A DNA stretch of 64,000 bases from Chrysopilus asiliformis (lineage: Eukaryota; Arthropoda; Insecta; Diptera; Rhagionidae), in the NCBI GenBank assembly GCA_964034945.1, contig OZ035960.1:48773002-48837001 (forward strand). The letters run 5' to 3'. Both the position numbers and the translations under genes were made by a program. Below the pieces are notes generated by a model. That model searched no databases and was not told the DNA's origin. It saw nothing but the letters and a program-made list of their open reading frames with translations. Positions 34,461 to 46,187 of this stretch are shown piece after piece (within the stretch, counting starts at the first letter, position 1; each line of letters begins with the position of its first letter).

Positions 34461-36825
34461 TTCTGTACCAAACAAAAGTTCCATCCCCTGAGAGGTGGAT
34501 AAGGCTATTGTGTTTTAGCTGTTATTGCGGTTGAAACGTTTACATAGAAACCGCACAAATATCGCCGTCCCATTTATGATGCATAAAAAATGTAAAACTT
34601 TGGCTTCTCTAGCAAAAAAAAAAATTGTTAGGAGTTGTTGTTAAACAAGTTCAATTTCACATTGGGATGCAATCCAACCAACACTAATCCAAAATTGTAC
34701 TTTTTCACAAAAACAATTTTTTTTAACAAATAATCCAAGTAGGTACTTACTGAAAAAGGGTGCAGAGTGAGCGCCACCACCACAAGACTATATATTTGGT
34801 ACGAATTTAAGATACGAAGCCCACTTTACGACTTCTTTTGTTGCTTGGGCAGGATAAGATAAAAAATTCCTTTCATGGCAAGCAAAACTCTTGATTCGTG
34901 ATAAATGTCTTCTCTTCTTTTAATATTATGTTGTTCAAAAAATATGAGCCGAATGGTACCTTAATCGGTCGAGTCGTTTGCGAGTTGGAGGTTTAAAATG
35001 CGGGTATTTTAGCAAATTGATATAATTTGCAAAGAATATTTTTATGAATTACATTGTTTTTTTTTTAAATTCACTATATAGGTAAGTAATTTTTTAAAAT
35101 CTCGAAACTAAAAGAATCTGCTCTATGATTTTTTTTTTTTCAAAAAATTAGAAAAAATTGTGATATTTAAAAAACGTTACCTTAAGAAAACATCTCCTTG
35201 AACATTTTCTACACGTTAATTTATTATATAAACAATTTCTAAATTGTAAGTCCCGTTTGAAGTCAATAATTTTCTACCAATTAATTTTCATATCTAATGA
35301 CACAACAATTAAATCGTATAATATACGCAAATGTGAAAATTGGTATTTTTAATGGAAAGTTATTTTCTTAAAATTTCCGTAGATCGAAGCAATGATAAGA
35401 GAAATGCATTTCCATAGTTAAATGTCAAAAGATTTCAATGGTAATGAAATGAAAGTCCAAATGCTAGCTAATGGAACATGTTCATTATGTCAACATAAAT
35501 AACTTAAATTTTCGAATTATGCTGAATGAACACCACATGAAACAAGCAATAGACGAAATCAACAGCTTGCATATTAACATTAACATCGATTTTAATTTGG
35601 CATTACCGTTGCCATTCGACTGAGGTCATAACAATAATTTATCCCGCTCATCCAGGAAGCGGTCAGGATAAACAAGAGAGAAGGGAACCGATTATCCAGA
35701 CTAGATATTCATCGAAATCACATACGATTACATTAGTATATGGCCAGCTGCGAAGTAATGAATGTAAAAATGTTAGATTTCGTTTGGGACGGTAGGTGGG
35801 AGGATAAGGTGGTAAATTGGTGAATTTATAATGATTTGTACAGGAAAGGCGAATGGGGAAAATTGTGAACTCACTAAAATTATACTCGCAACACTTCAAA
35901 CGAAATTTCAACTTGAGAGGCAAAACACGTTCAACTACGCTTTTAGATCTCAATTGCTTTGCACAACACATACACACATAATGTAAAAATGTATGTTTGG
36001 AATCTCAGAAGCAAATCCAGAGAATATACATGCAAAACTCGTTGACGATCAAGTATCAATAATAATTTTCCACGATATTTACGAACGAGAAACATTCGCA
36101 CCCTGAAGGTATCAAATCTCGAATCGTACACACACGGTAGAAAATGTGGTCAAGGCATAGAGAGGAACTACGCCAGGTAGGTGGTTAATTCTCACATATG
36201 CTAGGCGTATATAAGAATATCTAGATGGGAACACATTTGGGACTTGCGGTGGGAATATAGACGAAGAAATCCCAAAGTCAAATGCAAACTAGGAGATATC
36301 CCATTAGAACATCCCGTTGCTCATTGCCACCCAATCCTATTGTGCGCCCGCTGATCTATCCCATATACAGAGAAACGTTAGGTAAACACGGGACTCATTT
36401 CCCCAATCCAGAGTGCTGCGCACCTTTCTGAAAATTAAAGAACGCATCGTGAAAACGATTTGCGCACACACATGTTTAGTACATTCTATGATGGCGCATA
36501 ACTTGACGAAAAATTATCATTTGAAGATAATATGGAATCTTCCTCATTTCCCCACCACCCTCGCATCTGCTGTAATCTTCTCAGACCATGCATTCTAGCC
36601 GAGATCCGGATTAGGTGAGGGACCGAGTTCAGTCATACGTGAACATTCTGAATGCATCCCATGTTAACATGGAAAAATTGTACCGGGCATTGGCCTCCTG
36701 ATATCCAAACATGCACATAAACCTATAGCCATCTACAATCTAAGCTAAGCAATCTCAACAGATAGCCCCACTAGACACGTACTAGATATGGCCACAATTT
36801 GTATAGAATAGATTAGGTGCATATA
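34461..36825. other. No gene recognised
   Basis: AT-rich to 35.6 kb, then balanced sequence to 36.8 kb. Frames at 35663-35977 and 36413-36598 have no known motif or clear splice context. Probably intronic or intergenic host DNA. Confidence 0.4.
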
Positions 36826-36996
36826 CAGTAGAACTTGGATAAGTAGGAAACCTCTATAACTAGGATAGATTGTTCCGTCCGAGCGGTTTTCAAGAGACGT
36901 GGGACCTTAGGGTAAGTGGGAAACCTCTATAAGTGGGATCCGTGAGATGGTTCCGTGAGATGGTTCCGTGAGCTCCCACTTATCCAGGTTCAACTG
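36826..36996. mobile_element. pogo/Tigger-type MITE, TA target
   Basis: Flanked by TA (36824-36825, 36997-36998). Ends CAGTAGAACTTGGATAAGTA and, inverted, CAGTTGAACCTGGATAAGTG. CAGT(T)GAACCT ends with a TA duplication are characteristic of pogo/Tigger elements. The interior repeats GTGAGATGGTTCC and CCTCTATAA words. 171 bp, non-coding. Confidence 0.75.
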
Positions 36997-36998
36997 TA

Positions 36999-37559
36999 TT
37001 TTTTTCGTCGCTTTTGTTGTAATATTGTAAATGACGGCGGGTAATCGAGTGAGAGGGAGATTCCGTAAAATTACGATCATAGATCGTAAACAACTCAACG
37101 ACTTGATCGTGTGCTCGCTATCGCTACTATCTATCTAAGAGGCGCATATCAAAACCAATGAAAGTCATTAACGCATATTGGAAAGTGCGCATCTTACTCT
37201 CAATTAACTGCTGTCCACTTCCTCTATTTGCAATTGAAGTTCATTAGACGCCAGCCTCATGTAGACCAGTTTCGACCCGGCATGGCCAGTTTTATTCATT
37301 CCGTTCGTATGACAATCGTCAAATATGTGAAGAATTGAAAAGTGCTGGCGTTTTTGCCTTTCTATCGTTTTGCACTTCTTTTTGTGACATGGCAGTAATT
37401 TTTCCAGTTTTTTATAAAATTTTGCATTAACGAATAAATGGACAAGCCTAAATGCATTTCAATTAACAGAGCGGTTACCTATTATAAAGATCAAGGGTTC
37501 ACTCGAAATAATCGAAGACGATCACGACAATGAAAACTAGTCAATAAAGCAAAAATATT
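36999..37559. other. No gene recognised
   Basis: Balanced, non-repetitive sequence without a convincing frame. Confidence 0.4.
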
Positions 37560-37925
37560 TTCGCAGATAAAAAAAAACTATCAGTTGTGATCAACACAAA
37601 ACTTTCCCCTGCAATATCTAGTTTCAGAAAAAAATATGACAAATAATATTTTTTCAAACATTTCGAGAACCGTTAAAATACGTAAAAACGTAAGAAATTT
37701 CCTATGAATTTGATTATTGGCATTATTAATAATAGCACATAGTTTCTGAGAAGTTTGCAAAAGAATTAATTTTTTTGAAACATGTTGAGAACCGTTAGAA
37801 ATACGTAAAACCCGTTAAAGCAGAAAATGTAGAAAATGTTATTTCCTCTACATTTATATGCATTTTTTTTTACAAAAGCTCACAATTTTCGAGATATTTT
37901 CAAAAAAAAACTTTTTTTCAAATAT
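37560..37925 (-). repeat. Family B repeat, copy B5
   Basis: Minus-strand copy: AACTATCAGTTGTGATCAAC and ACAAAACTTTCCCCTGCAAT are the inverse of the right end of B1 and B2, followed by ACCGTTAAAATACGTAAAAA body motifs repeated twice. The GTCT tract and core end are missing. Confidence 0.6.
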
Positions 37926-37940
37926 CCTTAAGTCCAATTC

Positions 37941-38024
37941 AGATTACGATGACGATTACGATTACGATTGCGATTACGATTGCGATTGCGATTACGATTG
38001 CGATTACAATTGTGAGTGCGATTG
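37941..38024 (+). repeat. Hexamer tandem array GATTAC/GATTGC
   Basis: About 13 consecutive 6-bp units alternating GATTAC and GATTGC, degenerating at the ends (GATGAC, AATTGTGAGT). Could be read as a repeated dipeptide in some frames, but no surrounding open frame supports coding. Confidence 0.85.
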
Positions 38025-38049
38025 AAGCTTCTCAACCTGATTCATGGCA

Positions 38050-38260
38050 TTGAACTCTATTGGAATTTCTCGGCTTACAGGTCATAAAAAATGTAACAAA
38101 AGATTAAATTATTTTTGTGAATGTTTTCACATCCGAAAAATTCCTCCTAATAGGCCAGGCATGTCTGCTGTGAAACCCCACTAGGAGCCTGTTTAGGTAT
38201 CGACGGTAACTCACCGTCATCAGAGCCTGCTTTACCAGCTTTTACGCATTCTGCCACGCT
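38050..38260 (+). repeat. Dispersed repeat family A, copy A3
   Basis: GGAATTTCTCGGCTTA, GAATGTTTTCACATCC, AGGCCAGGCATGTCTGCTGT, AGGAGCCTGTTTAGGTAT, AACTCACCGTCATCAGAGCC and GCTTTACCAGCTTTTACGC match A2 in the same order. This copy lacks the last block (TATACTCCGATGCC). Confidence 0.65.
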
Positions 38261-40224
38261 GATCTATAACTAAGTGTCTATAACTAAGCTGCCACGTAAG
38301 TTCTACTTTGGCGAAACGGAACGAAATGGAACGAAATGGAACGGACTCTATCTGGATGTCGCTTTATATCCAGTGCGTTTACTACACGTCATTGACCGTG
38401 GCCCGGAATAAATTTTGACAGACTACCAGCATCAATTAATGGATTTCAACGAAACCTTACAAATGTTGCAACCATTCAAGTTTCGCCCAAGTTAAACTGT
38501 AGATCCGCAGCAGGGAAGAAAGATTGTTGGAAACTCCAATTGAGGAAGCCCAGTCCCACTGGAGATCTGGTGCCATATATATATTTATATTTTATTTTAA
38601 ACTCTTTGTGAATATTTGGATTCATTTTCAAACAAATTGAGAGGAAAAGGAACTGCACAATTTCAGCTACAATGGCCTAACTTGACTTCAAAAGCTTTAT
38701 CGCGAAAACTGCTCGACCGATTTAGCAGAAGTTTAGTCTTACACCTTTTGAGAGAAGAGGATCAGGGTTTTGTCACCCGTAATGTGATTTCGCATAAAAA
38801 ATTATTCTTTAAATAGGAATTAATATCCGGATTTTGAACAAAAACCTTATGTACATTTCCGTCCAGTGTGTCGAATCTAGTAAACTATAATGCTTGAAGT
38901 CACACCGATATTTCCGGTATTTTAAAAAATCATTTCTATTTCAAATTTTAAAACATTATGTGTGAAAAATGACGGCAACACTGCCGATAGTTGAAAATGG
39001 TTAGTTAAACTTTGGAGACACATTTGAGCCCATTGGCCGTAGATTGACTGCAGTCATTATTGAGTTGGAATACTCGTGAGCCTATTTGATTTCCATGCAT
39101 CTAACGTATTTATCTTGTACAAAATGCGTATTCGGACTATGTCTTGAATTGGATCAATTGCTATCTGTCCATTGAGTGAGAGACCCTTACGCGGCAAACT
39201 GTTGTAGCAATTATTGGTAATTGGACTACTCCATCGGTCTATGCAATTTCAAAATTTTTTTACATTCGTTATTTTCTTATTTCGATTTTTAGTTTTTACC
39301 ATACATGGTCAATGGTCGCGTTCCCCATTGGATACAACAATATGGACATGTTAGCCATTGCTGGGGCAATTTTTATCGCAACTAGCGCATGATAAGCTGT
39401 CGAACGCCTAATAATTGGCGAGTGAATTGCCCGCGATACAATCACCTAAGTTAGTCGTCGCCAGGTGAAAGTTTTCCAACGATCCAAATAGCGATTGACA
39501 ATCAGCGACCATAGCGATCAAGAGACCCTATATTCAATAGCAACAAAACAGAAATAAGTGCGGGTAAATATACAAGAGGTATAGGCCTACAACTTTATCT
39601 GTGGTTCATTTGAATTACGCCTTTGAATCAACTAATGGAAATTTTCGTATTTTTGATTAAAAATTTCGAAATATTTGAACGGAAAATTGCCATTATGACG
39701 GAATGATTTAAGATTGACAACGTTTATTAAAAACAAAAAATCAAAACAAAAGTGGGCAAGTAAAACTGAGTTGTAACAAAACTCAGAGCCCAGAGATTAG
39801 GGGTTGAAACCCCGAGAATCCGAGTCAAAACCGGAGATCTGGTCACCCTAGTTACAAGAAAAGTAACAAAAAAATCACCTCAGAAGAATTTCAGAGTGGT
39901 GAATAAGTTGGACAGTCGCTTTCTGATTATTTTGTTTCAGTTTATGGTTATATATATTTTTTGTAAGTTATTGAAACCTTTGCAAATCTGTCAAAATGAT
40001 TCAGAAATTGCGTGTGTAGCGTGCGCGTTTAATTATAGAAAATATGTAATATTTTTGGAAACCTGAACATTTTGTACAAGAATTTTATTTTATTGCAAAA
40101 AAGTGTTCTTTCTCAAGAAAAAAAAAATATATCGTCTCTCAATTCTAAGAATACCGCATTCAATTAAATTTATATGCCGGTGAGACGGTCAGTAATTGTG
40201 ACTTATCAAAATTGTGACTGAACG
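38261..40224. other. No gene recognised
   Basis: Includes a short GGAACGAAATGGAACGAAAT repeat near 38320. 38690-38780 has a CGGTTGA/CTCGACCGATTTAG-type word seen in non-autonomous insect repeats. 39000-39560 is balanced and unique. No frame is convincing. Confidence 0.4.
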
Positions 40225-40473
40225 CTAAGGGCAGGCGCGCACTGCTTTGGTAGGCATGCAGAATGGTGCCGAAGTGCCAGTTTGAGTTTTTAAAACAGCT
40301 TTAAACTAGTATTCCAGTATGTATCGAAGTAGAAATAAGCAAGAATTAAATAACTAAGTCGAAACACACTTTATTGTCAGCTTCCACATTGTTTTGTACG
40401 CCTTTTAAAAACTGAAATGGTCACTTTAGCTCCATTCTACATGCCCGCCAATGCGGTGTGCGCCTGCACTAAG
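40225..40473. mobile_element. MITE family F, full copy with about 70-bp arms
   Basis: Left CTAAGGGCAGGCGCGCACTG and the reverse complement of the right end CTTAGTGCAGGCGCACACCG. The inverted similarity continues through GGCATGCAGAATGG / GGCATGTAGAATGG to AGTTTTTAAAA. 249 bp, non-coding. Flanks show a further weak inverted pair of GTGAC/GTCAC words (40186-40220 and 40480-40550), possibly an outer element. No target duplication was identified. Confidence 0.65.
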
Positions 40474-41603
40474 AGTACCAAAAAGTCACAAACTATGAGT
40501 CATCTCGCTCTTGTGACCGAGTTGTGACTAGTAATCGGTCACTGACAGTCCCCCGAATAGGGCTATTAGTTTGTCTTAAAATCATACAAATTGGTAGGTA
40601 ACTAAATTTCTACAAGACATACAAGCGTTAGTCAAAAACTATTCTTTTTGTACAGATAATTATGCTAAACTTTTGCCTACTGCATAGTAAAATTAGATTA
40701 TACCAGGACCTACTTTAAAAAGAATATATAGATTGCGGGTTTTACCTACTATAAAGTTAATGGAGCTTGCGTGAACAGTTATGATCGCCGGGCTTGATGA
40801 ATTTTGTTCAACTGAAGGAGCAATAATAGCGTTCTGTGTTAACTCCGCCGCTCGGTCAGCTGTTCAACTACCTTCAACTGCCCCAGAGGAAATTATAAAC
40901 TGATCTAGTTCAGCCTCATGGCAAAATTGTTACAGTTCCACTGAATCGCGTGCCTCTGATTGATTTAAATTAGACACAAACTTTTCAAATGTGTATCTTT
41001 TTTTCTATTTCACGGAAACATCTTGATCTCAATCACTTAAGTCGCTCCATGTAAGCAGCTTTGATTTCTTCCTAGACAAATATTGTTGGTTCGAAAATGA
41101 TTAGAGGAAAAAAAACACCTCCCCGAAGTCGAAACATAAAAAAAACCATAATGGGCCGTAAATGCACGATATTTTCTGATAATAACGTTACTACGCCCCA
41201 CAAAAATTATTTTTAACTAATGACATAGACGTGTAATTTAGTGAAAAAAAAAAGATATAAAGAAAACTAAAATCAACCGACAAAAAAAAACATTTAAAGC
41301 ACGTGTGTTAGTTTCAGTCTTGCTATCAGAAAAACAAGTTTACGACCGTTTTTTGTTTTTAATTAAGAAATTCTCCGATAAGGTGAATTTTTGTGTTATC
41401 GCAGTCATAGGACGGCTTTTTTTATGTATGAAATTTCAATTAATTAAAAAAAATCGTAAGAATATTTCACTTCTTAAGAAATAGAGTGACCCAAATCAAT
41501 TATTAGCATGTAATGAAAAATTTCAAGAAGTCAATTTGTACGACATGCTGGTTTAATTGGCTTTGTGTGAATTTTTGGGGATTTTCTTAACCGTTTTACC
41601 CCT
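40474..41603. other. No gene recognised
   Basis: AT-rich with several poly-A runs. No element ends or coding frame recognised. Confidence 0.4.
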
Positions 41604-41720
41604 AATTTATTCACTAGGAGTTAAGCCGAGTTAGTGAGTTAAGGGAGTTAGCTAGTGTTATTTTCCATGTAAAAGGTGAGTTAAGGGAGTTAAGGCGATT
41701 TAACTCCTAGTGAATAAATT
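41604..41720. mobile_element. Small foldback element with internal direct repeats
   Basis: AATTTATTCACTAGGAGTTA (41604 on) is inverted as TAACTCCTAGTGAATAAATT ending at 41720, 21-bp perfect arms. Inside, GTGAGTTAAGGGAGTTA is present twice as a direct repeat. 117 bp. No clear duplication of the target. Confidence 0.7.
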
Positions 41721-41914
41721 GGCCGTGAATGTCATAAATTGTGATTAAAGTCTTAAGAAGAAAAAAACCTGCGATTTTTAATTAAATGTTAATTCCTTTA
41801 AAAGGTGTGATAAGAGCATATTAAAACAGTCTCTGATTTTAAAAATTTTGGACTCAAAAACAGTTCACAGAACGAAACGTTAAAAAATGAAACTTTGGTA
41901 GTTAAGAAAGTTTA
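41721..41914. other. Short spacer before mariner element
   Basis: AT-rich, nothing recognised. Confidence 0.4.
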
Positions 41915-42085
41915 TTGGGAGTATGCATTGAAAATTAGCGTTTTGTATTGAGACTCAAAATTCGGCAGGTATATATCCGATCGGGCTGAAATAAATTTTA
42001 CCTGAAAGCTAAAACCCTAGGCTGCAAACATCAGTCCAATTTCAACTGCCGGAGTGTAAAGACGTTTTTATCCGAAATTTTAAAC

Positions 42086-42840
42086 ATGGCTGAGTTCAAA
42101 AAGAGTACAAAACCGTTTTTGCGGGGAATTATTTTACATTACTTCCACCGAAAGACAACAGCAGCTGAGGGGCATAGAATATTAGTGGAAACATACGGCG
42201 ACAATGCTCTTTCAAAACAAACATGCAGAAGATGGTTTCAACAATTCAAGGGTGGTGATTTTGACCTCGAAGATGAAGAACATCCTGGTGCTGAGAAAAA
42301 GTTTGAAGATACCGATTTGGAGGCATTACTTGATGAAGATCCATGCCAGACACAGGAAGAGCTTGCGAAAACATTGGGAGTCGATCAATCAACAGAAAAA
42401 CGGCCGCAATTCACCGACAGACACGACAAAGTTATTTTGCAACATGACAACGCACGACCCCATGTTGCAAATGTTGTAAACAACTACCTGGAGAACCTCA
42501 AATGGGAAGTCCTACCCCACCCGCCGTATTCACCAGACATTGCCCCCTCCGATTACCATTTGTTCCGATCGATGACACATCCCAAGTAACCAAATAGGGC
42601 GTAAAGTGGTCGTGGCGACTTTAACATCGAATCTTTATGGTCTCCACGACCACTTTACGCCCTATTTGGTTACTTGGGATGGCCTGGCTGAGCAGCGATT
42701 TTCTTCTTATGACGATACCAAAAAAATGGGTCGATGACTGGATTGCCTCAAAAGACCAAGACTTTTTCCAGCGTGGAATCCGCATGCTACCTGAAAGATG
42801 GGAGAAGGTCGTAGCTGCCGATGGACAGTATTTACAATGA
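42086..42840 (+). pseudogene. Mariner transposase, deleted and interrupted
   Basis: Starts MAEFKKSTKPFLRGIILHYF with a paired-like helix-turn-helix N-terminus (CRRWFQQFKGGDFDLEDEE, then QTQEELAKTLGVDQST). The frame jumps from LGVDQST to EKRPQFTDRHDK, so the region with the first catalytic Asp is deleted. The second and third Asp survive in LQHDNARPHVA and SPDIAPSDYHLF, with mariner D34D spacing. After RSMTH a 98-bp foldback is inserted, then the gene resumes with GLAEQRFSSYDDTKK. One extra A in an A7 run shifts the frame before WVDDWIASKDQDFFQRG, ending at RWEKVVAADGQYLQ. Similarity is to the mauritiana (Mos1) subfamily. Not active. Confidence 0.85.
42581..42678. mobile_element. 98-bp foldback MITE with AT duplication, in mariner
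   Basis: 35-bp perfect arms (42581-42615, 42644-42678) starting CCCAAGTAACCAAATAGGGC, loop 28 nt. AT flanks both sides (42579-42580, 42679-42680). The interrupted codons read ACA CAT / GGC CTG (T-H / G-L), so the empty site is CAT-GGC and the duplicated target is AT. A related element lies at 61213-61280. Confidence 0.85.
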
Positions 42841-42945
42841 TCTGAGTCTGATAGTTTTCTCAAAATAAGCTGTTGATTTTTTATAAAAAAACGCTCATTT
42901 TCAATGCATACTCCCAATAGTTAAATACAACAAATAATAATATAA

Positions 42946-43433
42946 AAAAGCTGCAATTGCCACATACTCTCATTACATACTCTTTATGATAGCAGACAAA
43001 TTTTTTATGAAAAAAACCTATTTGTGTGGGAGAGGGGGGAAGGTTGGTCTGATTACATTTTGATGATAAGTTATGTAAAATCACAATCTTAACCAATTTT
43101 TTCTTAATAAATTTTTCAATATGACTCACCGTTTTCGAGAAAATTGCAAAAAACTGTTTCGTTTGTATGGAAGACGGGGAAGGAATGGTCCGATTTTGCC
43201 CGATCAAGGACTTAGCTTTACGAGAAACGTAATTATACAAAATTTCAAGTCTCTAGCTCAATCCTTTGAAAAGTTATGGTGTTTACGGACAGATGGACGT
43301 ATAGACGGACGGACATGCGGAAATCAAAATCTTTTGTCATCCCCAAAACCCTGGTGTGGTTAATTTTTGTGCCCGATGATTGGTTCAATGCGTGACAAAC
43401 GGTTTACTAAATCTAATATACTTCTATATGATA
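42946..43433 (+). repeat. Family C repeat, diverged copy C4
   Basis: AAGCTGCAATTGCCA start, ACCGTTTTCGAGAAAATTGC, core AATTTCAAGTCTCTAGCTCA, a decayed GGACAGATGG/AGACGGACGGACATG tract, and GCGTGACAAACGG near the end. The terminal hairpin has decayed. Older than C1-C3. Confidence 0.65.
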
Positions 43434-43789
43434 TGTCTTCAAAATCCGTGACTGCGATTACTCAATAATCACTTTATCGATTTCTTTAAAATTTTGAATA
43501 GTTATTACGCTTTAGTTTATCCAGTCCTAGACCTAAGCTTTTATTTTTGAAAATTCATAGTTTTTTTGACAGTCATAAAATGGGCAAATTTTTATCATAA
43601 AATCGATACTTGACTTATTTGTTCGTAATTGATGACGTCCGTTTTCGTCTCAAGACGACTCAGGACAGCATTGATTAAAAAAACTCATTTAATTTATTTC
43701 GAACTTGCAGCTGTCACCGCAAATCAGCTTCAGAAAAAGGCCCTTTCGCACGCTTCCAAAAACAGGGACTAATATTAAATATTTCATAT
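43434..43789. other. No gene recognised
   Basis: AT-rich. May include the 3' flank of the mariner remnant that follows. Confidence 0.35.
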
Positions 43790-44019
43790 CAAAAAAATAT
43801 GGAACATATGAGAGTTGCCTCCATGAAGATCAATACACTTTTGCTTCCGTTTGAACCAATTTTCGAAGCACTTTTTCCACTCTGATTCAGGTACCTACCT
43901 AAAGAACATGCATTTTGAACGCATCAATATTTCTTTAGGTGTCGAAAAAAGTTGACCTCGCAATTTATTTTTGATGTACGGGAATAAAAAAAAAGTCATT
44001 GGATGCCAAATCAGGACTA
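43790..44019 (-). pseudogene. Mariner transposase C-terminal remnant
   Basis: Minus-strand conceptual translation gives SPDLASNDFFFIP, then after several stops NIDAFKMHVL and ECKK/CFENW-like and KRKQKCIDLHGG blocks. The order SPDLA-ND-FFxxP, DAFKxHVL, ENWFKRxQKCIDLHG is the C-terminal third of another mariner lineage, distinct from the other three copies here. Multiple stops and frame changes show it is dead. No terminal repeats were identified. Confidence 0.65.
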
Positions 44020-46104
44020 AAGGCAATTTTCGTAGTTAAACATGTACTTAATAAAATGCTAAAACAGCCGAGACCAAATAGTTTTATTTAAAAAGGATAT
44101 AAATCGCCAAAAATCACGTTCCTTTCAGGCCTTGCAGGTATGCATACCCCTTAATTAATTTTCAATCGACTAAAGTATAAGAAAAAAATGACCGGAAGTT
44201 GTCATTTTTATTTATAGCTTAGTAATGTACAAATCCAGCAGCCCCTATACTAAAATAAAGTGATTAAAATACAAAATCTGAAGCTGGTAATGTAATTAGG
44301 TTAATATCGACTTTAAACTCACAACTAGAATAGGTCTTGTAGTACTAAATTTAGCCAATTGCCATCAACCAGCACCTGACTAACATCGATTAGCTTCAAC
44401 ATTTATGCAATCAGGTGACTTGTAGCCAACTTCAGGCCCTCACTAACTCATGATAGCCGCCAGTCAAATCTGCAACTTGCACTATGAGCTTTCAGCTGTA
44501 GCTACGATTATATCGAAAACAGTCAAGGGAAATCGCAACAAATTCTAACAACAATAACAGCGTCTGACAAACATCTTATGACATAACCGTTACGACACAT
44601 TACGATTTGCAAAAGTTCAAAATCTCCTCAACTATTTTCCCAGCCATAGATTTTCATTGCAATTGAACAGAAGTGCAGGCTGTCGAGGAGGCAATCTGCA
44701 GCAACCTGCAACGTGCAATCTCGAAGTTTCAGCGTAAGTTACTCACGTAAGTCACCTTCCTTTGTGGTGCGGCGGCGCGGCGGCGTCGGTGTTTTCCACT
44801 TAAGGTAAAAACCAAAAACACTCAAGACAAAATGCTGTAGAATTTTCTTCTAAGATTCTGCATGGAATGCTTATTGCTGACTATAGTCAAAGTTGATGCA
44901 GCGAGCGTACCGTGAACGCATTTCGTGATCAGTTTGAGAAATGCGCGCATGTTTTGTTTTTGGTTATGTTTTCCATGGAAAAACTCAAATTGAAAAATAA
45001 ACAAATGTGGCTTTTTATTCTATGGCCAAGAACTCTATAATCGGAATTTGTATATGTTTGTCAACATTTTGTGAAGGTATCTCTAAGTAACTCATACCAG
45101 TAATGACTTCTTACCGTTTCAGAAATCGCGTATACTTGAATTTAGTCCAATGGAAATATTCGCGACTGAAAGCAATGCTAAGAGGGCTAAAGAAGCTGGC
45201 CGGGGTCCAAAAACGATCCATATGTTAACGTGTTTCAAAATAGGCACGATTTCTGCTGTTTAACCAGTCCGTTGAAGTAATTTCAAATGTGAAAAAAATC
45301 ACTCGACGGCTACCTTGCCAAGGCGACACAATTTTAGCCATTATGGGTGTTTTTTAAGGTAACTACTAGTACGTATAGATTTCGCCGTGCTTCATAAACT
45401 CGAATCGAATATATGTTGCCTGGCTCATATAAAGTTATGCCCGCAGCGATGTTGCAACAATCACATAAATGGTGTATTTTAGTGCAACACTTTTAAATTT
45501 CACGAAATTACAGTAAATTTTATAAAAATCCTCTTTGGGTGCAATTTGTTTACAGTCCATAAGTTATAAAGCGGCGGCATGGCTGAAGGCATTGAAAAAC
45601 CACCAAAGAGACAAAGTCATTGGACACCAAGTAATATCTACTAAGTGCCAAGTAAAATATTTAAGTGTTCAGAATATTGTATAAGCTTAAGGTTTGTACA
45701 AATATTGCAGGTAGACTAATTTTATCTACGTCAAGGTTGCGAAAGGGAGGTATGGGACGTAGTGTAGTGTCTTGTCTTCGGTTGAATGTTATGCGATTCC
45801 GATGGTTAATTTCTGTGTTTTACGTTAACTACTCGTACGTGTTATTTAGAAGCCATATTCGAATGTCATTGATTCTAACAATAGGAAAAAGAATTTCGTT
45901 TAGGCACTTTTAGGTTATTGATTTTTGAATTATATAGTTGAGGCAGTTTTTTTTATATACCCTTAATGATAAAAACTTATGCAAATACGGTAAATTCATT
46001 ATAAAACGCTTTTTATTAATTTTTTGGACGTTCGGTTTTGTAAAAAAAAAATCTGAGTTTTTGGCAAATTTTAGGTCAATTTAAGGGTGAATTTGACCAA
46101 GATA
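44020..46104. other. No clear gene; CGG-rich spot at 44.77 kb
   Basis: 44760-44800 holds a CGG-rich spot (GTGCGGCGGCGCGGCGGCGT) flanked by donor-like GTAAGT words, which could belong to a 5'-UTR or promoter. At 45579-45644 a 21-codon frame begins MAEGIEKPPKRQSHWTPSNI, somewhat like the basic start of Harbinger Myb-like proteins, but closes quickly. Neither is called as a gene. 45665-45913 is an open frame with no motif. Confidence 0.3.
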
Positions 46105-46187
46105 CGAGGGCAGTCCAATAACTACTTAGCCTACAAAAAAAAACTTTGGAAAAGTGACCATTTTGGAAATTTTGGAAAAGTGACCAT

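Larger units (their letters stand above)
41915..42917 (+). mobile_element. Mariner element (Mos1-like), internally deleted
   Basis: TA at 41913-41914 and 42918-42919. The terminal repeats TTGGGAGTATGCATTGAAAA are identical for 20 bp, and nearly so to about 28 bp. It encodes a broken transposase (42086-42840) and carries a nested 98-bp foldback at 42581-42678. Confidence 0.85.

Noticed and set aside
45579..45644. Start of a second Harbinger Myb-like gene (MAEGIEKPPKRQ...)
   Set aside because: Only 21 codons before a stop, with no donor in phase and no further Myb-like exon nearby.
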